Below, one piece after another: positions 1 through 9,005 of a stretch of DNA of 64,000 bases. Position 1 is the stretch's first letter. Each line of letters starts with the position of its first letter. Position numbers and translations under genes: made by a program. The stretch covers positions 1 to 64,000 of the forward strand of contig JAFQXE010000038.1 in the NCBI GenBank assembly GCA_017407125.1, read 5' to 3'. Under the pieces are notes generated by a model that worked only from the letters and a program-made list of their open reading frames with translations, made no database searches and was not told where the DNA came from. The stretch comes from Thermoguttaceae bacterium. Its GTDB lineage: Bacteria; Planctomycetota; Planctomycetia; Pirellulales; Thermoguttaceae.

Positions 1-559
1 CCCCATTCGGTCCATTGAGATAATTAAATAAATTCTCCACATGCTGACTCGAATAACTAAGGATTTCGCCGCCATAACAGTCTTTTGGGTCCGTTTTAAC
101 ACGCGTTTCGTTAAATAACTGGATGTAGATATGTCCGTTATCTTTATTCTTCAGTAAATAAATAAACCAACCCGTTTGATCTGTATTAAATTTCTTACTG
201 TATCGATCATATCCATCAGGAATGGCAGGCTCTGGCGGAGGAGGCGCAACGTGTTCTTGCTTTTTATCTTGACCAACTTTCTGTGGCTGCGGTGAAGGCG
301 TATCTTGCGTATCCTGATAAGGTGAATTATGAGGATAGTTAAAACATCCGCGTGGCGCATTTTTAGGAAGTTTAGGACTTGGCATACCGCCAGCTGTAAA
401 CTGATATGAACTCAAATCAACAACTTCCATGCTGCTGGGATTGTCAACATTGCAGTTGGTTTTGAGCTCTTTATTACATGGGAACAAAAACGCTGAAACA
501 AGCAGCAATCCCACCATAATAACGTACGATTCATACGGATTCAAGTTGATTGTTTTCAT
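1..559 (-). CDS. Partial hypothetical membrane-anchored or exported protein
   Basis: The frame opens at 559 on the minus strand and runs off the left edge without a stop, so only the first 186 residues are visible. A GGAGA Shine-Dalgarno lies 8 bases upstream of the ATG. Residues 12-27 form one hydrophobic segment (VIMVGLLLVSAFLF) followed by Pro-Cys at 27-28. That could be an uncleaved signal anchor, or a weak lipobox that does not fit the consensus. A Pro/Gln/Lys-rich linker at about 85-110 precedes a region with aromatic and Asn/Gly residues. I do not recognise the family. An exported protein with a small globular C-terminal domain is the likeliest reading. Confidence 0.6.
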   Translation of the reverse strand, partial: MKTINLNPYESYVIMVGLLLVSAFLFPCNKELKTNCNVDNPSSMEVVDLSSYQFTAGGMPSPKLPKNAPRGCFNYPHNSPYQDTQDTPSPQPQKVGQDKKQEHVAPPPPEPAIPDGYDRYSKKFNTDQTGWFIYLLKNKDNGHIYIQLFNETRVKTDPKDCYGGEILSYSSQHVENLFNYLNGPNG

Positions 560-731
560 AATACAGTCTCCAAAGCTTAACTGTCTAATGAATAATCCGA
601 CTGACGATAATACGATTATACCTTATTTACGTTCCACATAAAACAAAAACCAACACCGAGGTCAAATCGCAGAACCCTGCCTGCCGTTTTCTGGAGGCAA
701 GCGCAACATCGAAACATTATTTATATCCTGT

Positions 732-776
732 AAAACGCTCCGCGTAACGGTTTGAAAACGCCAAACGGAGCGTTTT
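732..776 (-). terminator. Hairpin terminator after the lipoprotein gene
   Basis: AAAACGCTCCG (732-742) and CGGAGCGTTTT (766-776) are perfect 11-base inverted repeats. On the minus strand the stem ends in TTTT, and it lies 45 bases past the stop of the lipoprotein gene. The U tract is short. Confidence 0.6.
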
Positions 777-820
777 GAGAGGAAAGATTACTGTTCATGG
801 ATGAACTATCCATGAATTGA

Positions 821-1909
821 TTAGTTCATCAGACTCCACGTCTGACCATCAAGCTTGAAAGTAAACGCCTCTGTATTCGATCCAGAGTCGGCTTTTTTCG
901 GTTCTGAAAACGTAACAACTGCAGTGGCATCGTCTTTTACTACAACAACGTAGCTCTTGAAACGCTTATAAGCGCTGAAGACGCTGGTGTCAGAACCGCA
1001 CTTAAATGGTTGACCTCTGTCTGTCAACTCGCCATTAGTTTTTTGCTGGAAAGTAAAGGAAAGTTCAGTATCGCTGCCATTCCATTTACAGGTGTAGTCG
1101 CCTTCTTCAATGGATGGCGCTGCGTTCTGCGGTTCATCCGGATCTTCCGGAACTGGCGGTGTCGTGTTGTCGTCCGGGTCGCCTGGAATAACGGGATCTT
1201 CGGGGTTTCTAATTGGCATGAGATAATTGCCCATGTTGTTAACAAATTCGACGGAGCTCCCTTCACCGTTTTTCGAAACAAAAGCTGAAGGCGACAGCAT
1301 TGATGAAAATCCCATACCGCCGGCGCTACCACTACTGCTACTTCCACTCCCCCCAAATAAGTAAGACAAGATGAGGAGAATAAGGTCGATGAGGAAACTC
1401 CACCAGTTAAATTTTTCTTTATCTTCCTTCTCCGGGTTCACAGGAGACTCTGGATCAACTACGTTCTTTTGATCCTGAGCGAACTCCTGATACGCCTTAA
1501 CGTATTCGGTGTTTGTGGTGAGAGCTTTGAGCAACTGCTTGCCCTTTTCGGGATTCTTGTCATTGATCGCATCTCTGCATTTTTTAACAGCGTCATTGCC
1601 AAGGGTTTCCAGCGTCGACAACGCATTTTTCTGCTTCTGGTAAAGCTCTTCAGGGATCTTATCCTTCACTTCCTCGAGTTGTTCATTCTGTTTTGTGCTG
1701 AAGGCTTTCAACTTCTCTTCGAGAGTGTCAAGAATTTCTTCGTTAGATTTTCCTGCGTACTTAGCCTCAAAAGCCTTCGCGCTTTCATCGAAGAAGTTAG
1801 ACTGAGCGTCAGACTGCTCAGGAGTTCCAGTTTGAGGCTTGCAACCTGCGGCCATGACCAGCAGAAGAGCAAAGCTCAAGCATGATATCATGCTAACAAA
1901 ACGTTTCAT
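821..1909 (-). CDS. Hypothetical lipoprotein with helical N-terminal half
   Basis: I start the protein at 1909 (362 residues) rather than at the upstream ATG at 1978. The 1909 start has an AGGAG box 10 bases upstream and opens directly with a lipoprotein signal (MKRFVSMISC..., lipobox MAAGC, Cys23). Residues 35-150 are charged and helical, probably coiled coil. A strongly hydrophobic stretch at about 169-185 is followed by a Gly/Ser-rich low-complexity segment and a Pro/Asp/Glu linker. The last ~90 residues look like a small beta domain with two cysteines. The family is not recognised. A lipid anchor together with an internal hydrophobic helix is unusual and suggests a membrane-tethered assembly protein. 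Confidence 0.75.
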   Translation of the reverse strand: MKRFVSMISCLSFALLLVMAAGCKPQTGTPEQSDAQSNFFDESAKAFEAKYAGKSNEEILDTLEEKLKAFSTKQNEQLEEVKDKIPEELYQKQKNALSTLETLGNDAVKKCRDAINDKNPEKGKQLLKALTTNTEYVKAYQEFAQDQKNVVDPESPVNPEKEDKEKFNWWSFLIDLILLILSYLFGGSGSSSSGSAGGMGFSSMLSPSAFVSKNGEGSSVEFVNNMGNYLMPIRNPEDPVIPGDPDDNTTPPVPEDPDEPQNAAPSIEEGDYTCKWNGSDTELSFTFQQKTNGELTDRGQPFKCGSDTSVFSAYKRFKSYVVVVKDDATAVVTFSEPKKADSGSNTEAFTFKLDGQTWSLMN

Positions 1910-2342
1910 AGTGTTCTTTTCTCCTACAAGCGACAGAATTGTTATTAAAGTTAAAGTCTGGATGTCTGTCGCAATCATCCCAGATTCCTGTATTTGTTAA
2001 ATGTGTGACAGTTTTAGTCATTCATTAGATTTACCATTCAAAACGCTAACTTGAATTAGTGAATTTTTAATTCTCGTTTAGCTTCATAATTGGAATTATA
2101 AATCATTTGTTTTCCGTTGTCAATAACCTGATATGAGCAATCACTCAAAAATCACGTTAAAAATCTAAGAAGCCTTATTAACGTTGACGTAAAGCCAATG
2201 TTTTTATAGATTTATAATTTATCAATAAAATCCAAATAGTTTTATTTCTTGTCCATTGTAATAATAAAAATGATGTATACAATTCATCAAATCTGGTTTG
2301 ATCCGATTCGTTCCGCAATGGACAATCATAGCTATTATTAGA

Positions 2343-2374
2343 CGTCATTATTGTATAGCGTCATTATTGTATAG
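2343..2374. repeat. 16-bp perfect tandem repeat
   Basis: CGTCATTATTGTATAG occurs twice head to tail with no mismatch, in the long AT-rich leader region of the SrfC-like gene. Confidence 0.85.
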
Positions 2375-2652
2375 TGAACATACAGTATATATATTAATGA
2401 ACAGGCGGCATGATAGATGAGTTGAGATCGTCGACCTAAACTCTCCGATTATTATTTTAACATGAAGTCTCAGCGTTTCGGCGGTTGATTGCTTCTTCTG
2501 ATCAATTCTCCGTGTAATAATAATTATTCATTTAAATATATATTGCCTGAGTGCAACCGCTTATTTTCTCTACTTATCTTGTCAATAATACTCTTTACTC
2601 AGAAAATTTTTTTAAAATAATCCCCAAATTTTTAAAAATAATCTCAGCCCCC

Positions 2653-2681
2653 TTGTAAATTGTAAAAATACAAGGTATAAT
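2653..2681 (+). promoter_or_regulatory. Sigma-70-type promoter for the srfC-like gene
   Basis: TTGTAA (2653-2658), a 17-base spacer and a consensus TATAAT (2676-2681) are present. The spacer ends overlap an inverted repeat, CCTTGTA (2651-2657) and TACAAGG (2669-2675), which could be an operator or a coincidence. The leader to the ATG at 2826 would be about 138 bases. Confidence 0.65.
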
Positions 2682-2825
2682 AAATCATGGTATATTAGTA
2701 AGGTCTTATTTTGAGAGATACTAATAATAAATCTTCAATTGGGTGACGCTGGGCTGGAGCTAAGAATACCAAAAATCCAAGGTTTTAATAACACTCGTAT
2801 TCCTTTTTTAAATTAACTATCAACT

Positions 2826-5423
2826 ATGGGTTTTCCTGACGAAACAGACCGTCTGTTGCAGCGACAGGCGGAAGAGGTCTTAAACCTCACCACAGACGTT
2901 TACGATTGGTTGTCGGAATTCAACAGAGACCGCGCAAAATTGGAAATGCTTCCGATATCCGAGCGTGACGAGTTCCAGGTTCTCCAGCTTCGACGTTTGG
3001 CTCGAAGTATCTTTACGTCCTCTAAAGTTCCGGTCGCGGCAGCCGTTTACGGGCCGTCGCAGGTAGGAAAGAGTCTTTTTATGGGCGCCGTTCTTCGTCC
3101 GCAAAGCCACGATTACAGCCCGCTGGGCCGAGACGAGGCGTTGGGCGAACCGTCGTACTACAAGGATCTGTCGTTCGATACCGACCTTAACCCGCAGTCC
3201 GGTTCAAACGAAGCGACGGCTCTGGTTACCCGATTTACTACCAAAGAGCGTATGGCGGAAGGCCCATCGCCGGAATTCCCCGTTATGGTCAAGGCGTTGA
3301 CCCGCGCTGAATGGCTCCGCGTTTTGGCGAGAGGCTTCCACGGCGAATGCCGCGCTGAAGATTCCAAAATCTGGGACGAAAACAACATGGAAACCATGGT
3401 TGCTCAAATCGCCAAAGTCTCGCCCGGCAAAGAGGTCGACAGCAAATGGCGTATGGACATCATGGACGCGTTCTCGTACATGACCGGCATTGACCGCCGC
3501 GGGTTCCCGTGCAAGTCGGCTTTGCTCAACAGCATTCTCAGCCGATACCCGCTCTCGGAAGAAGGATACACGCAGGTTGTCGCCAACCTGTTCTGGGGGA
3601 ACTGGTCGTCCATGACGGGTCTGTTTACCAGAATCAACGCGTTCCTGGAACGCCTGTATTCTCCTGATCACGACCCGTGCATTCTGACGCACTGGGCGGG
3701 CGTTCGATTTCTGTTGGACTCTCAGCGAAGCAAGTTCCACGACCGTCCGACGTCCAAGGTTTGGAAACGCGTCGAATGGTCAGACTTCCAGCTCAAGGAT
3801 CGTTCCGGCTGGATGGTTCTGGAATACAACCCCGGCAGCGGCAACGGTCGAGAAGACCTCGAAACGATGCAGGCGGCCATGTTGGAACTCGTTCTTCCGA
3901 TTCTGCCGCACCGCTTGAACGACGACTGGCGTCAGGTTATTGAGAACATGGACTTCCTCGACATTCCCGGTATGCGCGCCGGACGTCAAGGTACGGAAGC
4001 CGGTAAACGAACTTCTGCCGACACGGTCGAAGAACAGATGGAAATCGTCAAACGCGGTAAGGTTTCTTACCTGTTTGAACGATGCACCGAAGAACGTCAG
4101 ATTCAAACGTTGATGCTGCTTTCCCGCGGCGGTAACCTCGAAGTTTCCAACCAGATGAAAGACCACATCAACAAATGGGGCCGCACCCGTTACGGAGACA
4201 GAATTTGGCCTCGCGGCGTTACAGACGACACCCCGGCTCTGTTTGTCGGTATGACGGGTATTGACGACGAATTCCGCAACCGTGAAATCTACGCTGACAA
4301 GTCGTTATACGAAGCCCGACTCGGTCAGCTGGCGGACGCTCTGGACGACGTTTTTAACGACTTCGGCGGAAAAGGCAAGCCGTTTACCAACGCGTACCCG
4401 ATTCGTTATCCCGGAACGTGGGACACGAACGAGGCGATGCGTCAGAAGAACGACCCGATCAAATGGGAAAAGGCGAAAGAAGCCTTTATGGCGTCAGACG
4501 CCGTCGCCCGATATGTCCGTGACAAGGAACACCGCTGGGACATCGCCATGACTGACGGCGACGGCGGGCAGTCGCTTATCGCCGCCGGCATTCATCTTGT
4601 TACAAGTTCTACAGACAAGCAAAACCAGCTGCAGCAGGAAATCAACCGTCTCCGCGCGGAAATCCTTCAGCTGTCACGCGCCTGGTACGTAGACCCGGAC
4701 GCCAACGTCGACCGCGAAAAGCGAATCAAGGCGGGCAACAAGATGGTCAACTGGCTGACCGAAGACCCGCAATGTGCGTACGATAAAATCTACGCTCTGC
4801 AAAACATTCTTACTCTCCAGGACGGGGCGGAAGCGATGCTGGCGGACTGCGCCGAAATCAAATCCAAGCGTCACGGCGACCCGCTGCCCGACACGCTTCG
4901 CGCCTATCTGTCAGACTGGGCGAAAAAAGAAGTTCCGCGTCGTTACAACGAGTACATCAAAACGCACAAGTTCGACGAATTCGAATGGCTCGACCCGGAA
5001 GACATGGGCACGTTCGTCCGTTACTTGCAGGATTACCTCACTTGCGAAAAGTGCATTACAGCGCTAATTGACCAGCTCGACCCGGTAATCCACCTCAAGA
5101 CGCGTGACGAATCCGCTCGACGCCGCGCTCGCCGCAAGTACACTCAGATTATTATGAACGACTACATCATGAACCCCGGACCCTCCTGGGCGGCAATCAA
5201 AGGTCAGCAGCTGATCGTTGACGGCGACGAAGTTCATGAAGACGACTCGTTTATCAAGCCGTTGGAAGCTTATGCCGACTACGGTCTTGCCGCGTCGTTT
5301 ACCAAACGCTGGGTGGAACGCGTTCCGCAGGCTCTGGCGGCAGGCGCGGGCGACCACGTCCAGATTCCGCCGGGAAACTCCGAACTGTGGGACATTTTGG
5401 CGCCGTTTGAAGGACGGTACTAA
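2826..5423 (+). CDS. srfC: SrfC-family P-loop GTPase-like protein
   Basis: The 865-residue protein has a Walker A motif GPSQVGKS at 76-83 and a DxxG-type motif DIPG at 379-382 preceded by hydrophobic residues. A possible base-recognition motif, TGID, lies at 477-480. This order resembles a GTPase with a large insert between the first two motifs. The C-terminal half is helical, with a coiled coil at about 597-620. The Walker A context and the partner (a SrfB-family protein directly downstream) fit the SrfC family, named from the Salmonella srfABC genes and of unknown biochemical role. There is no signal peptide, so it is cytoplasmic. No Shine-Dalgarno precedes the ATG. Family assignment is from memory of motifs and gene pairing, so moderately sure. 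No srfA-like gene is visible. Confidence 0.7.
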   Translation: MGFPDETDRLLQRQAEEVLNLTTDVYDWLSEFNRDRAKLEMLPISERDEFQVLQLRRLARSIFTSSKVPVAAAVYGPSQVGKSLFMGAVLRPQSHDYSPLGRDEALGEPSYYKDLSFDTDLNPQSGSNEATALVTRFTTKERMAEGPSPEFPVMVKALTRAEWLRVLARGFHGECRAEDSKIWDENNMETMVAQIAKVSPGKEVDSKWRMDIMDAFSYMTGIDRRGFPCKSALLNSILSRYPLSEEGYTQVVANLFWGNWSSMTGLFTRINAFLERLYSPDHDPCILTHWAGVRFLLDSQRSKFHDRPTSKVWKRVEWSDFQLKDRSGWMVLEYNPGSGNGREDLETMQAAMLELVLPILPHRLNDDWRQVIENMDFLDIPGMRAGRQGTEAGKRTSADTVEEQMEIVKRGKVSYLFERCTEERQIQTLMLLSRGGNLEVSNQMKDHINKWGRTRYGDRIWPRGVTDDTPALFVGMTGIDDEFRNREIYADKSLYEARLGQLADALDDVFNDFGGKGKPFTNAYPIRYPGTWDTNEAMRQKNDPIKWEKAKEAFMASDAVARYVRDKEHRWDIAMTDGDGGQSLIAAGIHLVTSSTDKQNQLQQEINRLRAEILQLSRAWYVDPDANVDREKRIKAGNKMVNWLTEDPQCAYDKIYALQNILTLQDGAEAMLADCAEIKSKRHGDPLPDTLRAYLSDWAKKEVPRRYNEYIKTHKFDEFEWLDPEDMGTFVRYLQDYLTCEKCITALIDQLDPVIHLKTRDESARRRARRKYTQIIMNDYIMNPGPSWAAIKGQQLIVDGDEVHEDDSFIKPLEAYADYGLAASFTKRWVERVPQALAAGAGDHVQIPPGNSELWDILAPFEGRY

Positions 5424-5475
5424 TCGGCGTTACACGGGTTCGTTATACTGAAACGACTTGAGTATTTCCGATGTT

Positions 5476-5585
5476 AAGCCTCTAGCTGCTAGCTTTTAGC
5501 TATTAGCTTGATAAATCTGATTCGTGCGTTATCGCAAGTAATAGGGATAACCAAGCTAGCGGCTAGTAGCTAGGAGCTAATAGCT
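5476..5585. repeat. Palindromic TAGCT-rich intergenic repeat, copy 1
   Basis: Two arms (5476-5509 and 5553-5585) built from reiterated TAGCT words are imperfectly inverted around a central spacer of about 43 bases, so the RNA could fold into a long hairpin. Related copies lie at 10340-10447 and 43719-43783, each between two co-directional genes. Confidence 0.75.
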
Positions 5586-5666
5586 CATTTTTCGGGAAAT
5601 TTCAATTAGAACAAGTATATTATCGTTGAGTACATTAAATCACAAATACTTTTTTAGTTTTTTATC

Positions 5667-8468
5667 ATGCACATTTTATTTGCAAATACAGGGGTTCAGC
5701 TGGTATGCGTTCCGCTTAAAGGCGGTTCCCGATACAACGTTCAGCAGGTCGGCAACGGCTGGCAAAGAACAGTATGCAACATTAACGCCGGAAAACCGGA
5801 AGCGGAAGATCCCCGTTCCATCAAAGAATATCCATATATTCAATGGCAGATCATTCAAACCGGAGAGAACACCAAGCTGTTCTTCGCGATTGACACGACT
5901 TGCGGCGACCCGGAAATCGGCTACTTCTGCGACGCGTCCGCTTTGACGGGCGACTACCCGGTCGAACTGCGCGGTCTGCTGGACGTCTCCGGCAACCCGC
6001 TTAAAGGCGTTCCGGAAACGCAGATTGTAATTCGTCCTGCAACGGCAACCTCCGGCGAGCCGAAACAGGTGCACATGATTATCGACTTCGGCAACAGCCG
6101 CACCGGCGCGCTGCTGCTGGAAGTCGTCGGCGAAATCTCGCAGACGCCGCAGATGATTCCGTTTGAACTGACAAACCGCTATCATCTCAATCAGTACAAC
6201 GAGATGGGCGAATACATGCGAATGCCGGAAAACCGCTGGTTCTCGTCCAAAACGCACTGGTCGACGTCGCCGTATCTGCCGCCGATCAAGCAGAAAAAAA
6301 TTCAGTTCCATATCGACGAATCCGCTCCGCAAAAGAAGAGCTGGTTCGGCTTCGGCTCGGCTTCGCCTCGTCAAACGAAGGTTGAAGTCCAGATCGCGCC
6401 GGAACTGTTCCAGGACTTGTCACAAGTCCGCATGGGCAAAGAATGCGACGACCTGCTTCAGGTCATCACGCCGGACGGCGACATCCGCACGGGCGTCAGC
6501 TCTCCCAAACGATACCTGTGGGCGGACGACTCCAGCTGGCTTGAAGGCGCCAACTGGCACATGTGCGACCCGCACAACACCTGCGGCACAAACGTCTATT
6601 GTGACAACCTTCACGGCCCGCTGATGAAGTTCATCCATGAGGACGACAACGACTTCCTGCTCAAAGAAGGCGGTCCCCAGGAAAGAGACTTCGCAACCGA
6701 CATGCCGCTCAAACCGCGTCACGCGCCTCGCGCCATGATGACCGCGGCTCTGTACGAAATGATCTGCCAGGCGTATACGTACATCAACTCGATGGCGTAC
6801 CGCACGTCTTCCGGAGACGCCGGGCGCGCCCGAGAACTTCGTACCATTACCATGACTTATCCGTCCGGTATGATTACAGAGGAAAAAGACCGTCTGCGAA
6901 TGCAGGTTCAAAAGGCGATTGAAATCTTCACCCGAACGCTCGGTCGATTCCAGCGCGTTCGTCCTCTGCTCAACCTGTCCATCGACGAAGCCAGCGCCGT
7001 CCACCTGACGTACATCTGGAGCGAACTCGGCTTGCTGGGTCAAGACCCGCGAATCTGGTTCTCGACCATTCATCAGGACAGAGGCGAAGTCGTTGTGGAA
7101 GCTCCGCCAGAGGAAAACATGCTTCAGATGGGCGCAGTTGCCGGTCGTCGCCGCGGCGGCGTTGCCAGACCCGGAAAAACCGGCTCGCAGAAGGAAGAAA
7201 TCGAAATCGGCGACAAGAAAAACGAGATCCGCATCGCCTGCCTCGACATCGGCGGCGGTACGACCGACTTGATGATTGCCAGCTACAACTACGAGTCTAA
7301 AATTGACGACTACATTCACGGCAAAACCCTTCATCAGGACGGCATCTCCCTCGGCGGCGACCAGATGGTCAAACGCCTGCTGGAAACGATTATCATCCCG
7401 CAGTTTGCCGAGTCCCTCAACATGGAAGAGGAAGACGTTCAGCTGCTTTTCGGTCCCGAAGTTCCGCGCAACCGCGAATTCAAGGGACAGCGAATCGCCT
7501 GGATGAACCGTCTGTTTATCCCGCTGACAAACGAGTACCTCAAAAAAGCCGTCGAAGGCGAATATCAGGAACCGATTTCCCATACCGACCCGGAAATTGT
7601 CGATCCCAGCATTCTGGAATCGCTCCAGGCGGTATTCGACAAGCTCAAGGGGCCGGGCTACTACACGGTAGAAACCGAACTTGACCTGACAGTCAACAAA
7701 GAGGAATTCGACGGCGTCATTCACGACGTTTTCGACGAACTGATTTACGACATGTGCCAGCGCTGCATTCAGTACAAGGCGGACGTCGTCCTGCTGGCTG
7801 GTCAGCCGACGAAACTCGACTATATCCGCAAGCTGGTCAGAATGTACCTGCCGCTGTCGCCGTCGCGAATCGTACCCATGTACGGGCATTACGCCGGCAA
7901 CTGGTATCCGTACCAAGACGAAAAAGGCACGGAACCCGGCGTTATTATCGACCCGAAAAGCCCGGTCGTCGTCGGCGCTGCCATTGAGTTCATGGCGGCA
8001 AACGGCATGCTCCCGCAGTTCAAGTACTCCATGCAAGCCAAGCAGTACGAAAACAGCTACTACTGGGGCGTCATGGGCGGGTCCACATCCGGCATTCGTA
8101 ACGAACGCGTTCTGTTCAAACCCGTTGACGAAAACTCGCGTGAAGAAATCACCGACTTCACGACCAGCTCTCAGCGCGTTATCATCGGCCGTAAAATGAG
8201 CGAAAACGAAGACGCTCAGGCGACCCCGATTTACATTCTCAAAATGGAAGTCGGCGACAGAATCGGTCGTACGGAAGTTCAGGTCAAGATCAAGAGAATC
8301 AAAGCGACTGGCGAATCCGAAGAACATCTGGAAGTCGATTCCGTCATGGGCATCGTCGCCGGACAGGACGCCGTCCTGGGCGAAAACGTCTTCTTCAGCT
8401 GGCGAACGCTGGCGGACGAACGCTACTATCTCGACACCGGAGGATTGGACAACATCGAAATCCGATAG
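5667..8468 (+). CDS. srfB: SrfB-family Hsp70/actin-fold ATPase-like protein
   Basis: The 933-residue protein carries the actin/Hsp70 nucleotide motifs in order. Phosphate-1 is IIDFGNSRTG near 138-147, phosphate-2 is LDIGGGTTDL at 526-535, and an adenosine-type motif VVLLAGQPT is at about 707-715. The N-terminus (NTGVQLV) and the C-terminal block with RIVP, NWYPY and DPKSPVVVGAA match what I recall of SrfB proteins. A large insert separates phosphate-1 and phosphate-2. It is cytoplasmic and has no signal peptide. The gene follows the SrfC-like gene by 243 bases containing a palindromic repeat, probably in one transcription unit. A strong terminator follows. Its function is unknown in any organism I can name with certainty. 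Confidence 0.8.
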   Translation: MHILFANTGVQLVCVPLKGGSRYNVQQVGNGWQRTVCNINAGKPEAEDPRSIKEYPYIQWQIIQTGENTKLFFAIDTTCGDPEIGYFCDASALTGDYPVELRGLLDVSGNPLKGVPETQIVIRPATATSGEPKQVHMIIDFGNSRTGALLLEVVGEISQTPQMIPFELTNRYHLNQYNEMGEYMRMPENRWFSSKTHWSTSPYLPPIKQKKIQFHIDESAPQKKSWFGFGSASPRQTKVEVQIAPELFQDLSQVRMGKECDDLLQVITPDGDIRTGVSSPKRYLWADDSSWLEGANWHMCDPHNTCGTNVYCDNLHGPLMKFIHEDDNDFLLKEGGPQERDFATDMPLKPRHAPRAMMTAALYEMICQAYTYINSMAYRTSSGDAGRARELRTITMTYPSGMITEEKDRLRMQVQKAIEIFTRTLGRFQRVRPLLNLSIDEASAVHLTYIWSELGLLGQDPRIWFSTIHQDRGEVVVEAPPEENMLQMGAVAGRRRGGVARPGKTGSQKEEIEIGDKKNEIRIACLDIGGGTTDLMIASYNYESKIDDYIHGKTLHQDGISLGGDQMVKRLLETIIIPQFAESLNMEEEDVQLLFGPEVPRNREFKGQRIAWMNRLFIPLTNEYLKKAVEGEYQEPISHTDPEIVDPSILESLQAVFDKLKGPGYYTVETELDLTVNKEEFDGVIHDVFDELIYDMCQRCIQYKADVVLLAGQPTKLDYIRKLVRMYLPLSPSRIVPMYGHYAGNWYPYQDEKGTEPGVIIDPKSPVVVGAAIEFMAANGMLPQFKYSMQAKQYENSYYWGVMGGSTSGIRNERVLFKPVDENSREEITDFTTSSQRVIIGRKMSENEDAQATPIYILKMEVGDRIGRTEVQVKIKRIKATGESEEHLEVDSVMGIVAGQDAVLGENVFFSWRTLADERYYLDTGGLDNIEIR

Positions 8469-8489
8469 TTCGAGTTAAAGTCGAATAAC

Positions 8490-8528
8490 AAAAGCGGGAG
8501 TAACGCGAAAGTGGGACTCCCGCTTTTT
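8490..8528 (+). terminator. Rho-independent terminator after srfB
   Basis: GCGGGAGT (8494-8501) and ACTCCCGC (8516-8523) form a perfect stem followed by TTTTT, starting 25 bases after the stop. Confidence 0.85.
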
Positions 8529-8550
8529 GTTTTAAAATAAAAACGGAACG

Positions 8551-8818
8551 CGAAGCGTTTCCTTAAGAACCGCGTTAGCGGTTCAATATCAGTAGCCGTG
8601 GTTAAAACCCACGGTACAGAAGGAAACAAACGTTCCCCCTTATCGCTGCAGTGTCTTTTCTCTTGTTTTCCCCGAATGGGGAGAACAAGAGAAAAGAGTA
8701 TTAGGCGATAATAACTATAGGGTCTGAATTTGTATTTTAATATTGTATTTTCGTTGTCCGTGGGTTAAAACCCACGGCTATTAAAAGTCAACCGCTAACG
8801 CGGTTGGAAACGTTCTCG
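8551..8818. repeat. Inverted pair of dispersed hairpin repeats with a central hairpin
   Basis: Left copy: AACCGCGTTAGCGGTT (8568-8583), then CCGTGGTTAAAACCCACGG (8596-8614). Right copy, in opposite order and orientation: CCGTGGGTTAAAACCCACGG (8758-8777), then AACCGCTAACGCGGTT (8790-8805). Between them, 8655-8696 is a further near-perfect hairpin (CTTTTCTCTTG paired with CAAGAGAAAAG). A third copy lies at 61859-61905. No gene was found in 8529-9005. Confidence 0.8.
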
Positions 8819-9005
8819 TCGTCCTCCTCTATCGCCTGTAAATTCATACACTTAAATCAATTATTTTGTAATTATTTCTCAAAATTTAGATAATCCCTCT
8901 TGTAATTTTCTCTCAAATCGGGTGAAATAGAAGTAATCAGACGGCAGGATGGTTGTTGCCGTCGCCCTCCGTTTATTCTATTAGAAATATACAGGAAACT
9001 TAACT

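Larger units (their letters stand above)
1910..2825. other. AT-rich intergenic region with repeats
   Basis: This 916-base stretch contains no credible gene. It holds a perfect tandem duplication of CGTCATTATTGTATAG (2343-2358 and 2359-2374). It also has a 10-base inverted repeat, TTGTCCATTG at 2249-2258 and CAATGGACAA at 2316-2325, and the promoter of the SrfC-like gene near its right end. The spaced inverted repeat could be an operator, but no regulator is implicated. Confidence 0.6.

Noticed and set aside
151..360. 69-codon minus-strand frame
   Set aside because: It lies in another frame of the edge-truncated gene at 1-559, which has a Shine-Dalgarno and a hydrophobic N-terminus.
6420..8327. 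635-codon open frame on the minus strand
   Set aside because: It is the antisense of the srfB gene, whose plus-strand frame carries clear nucleotide-binding motifs. The minus product is a low-information shadow caused by codon bias.
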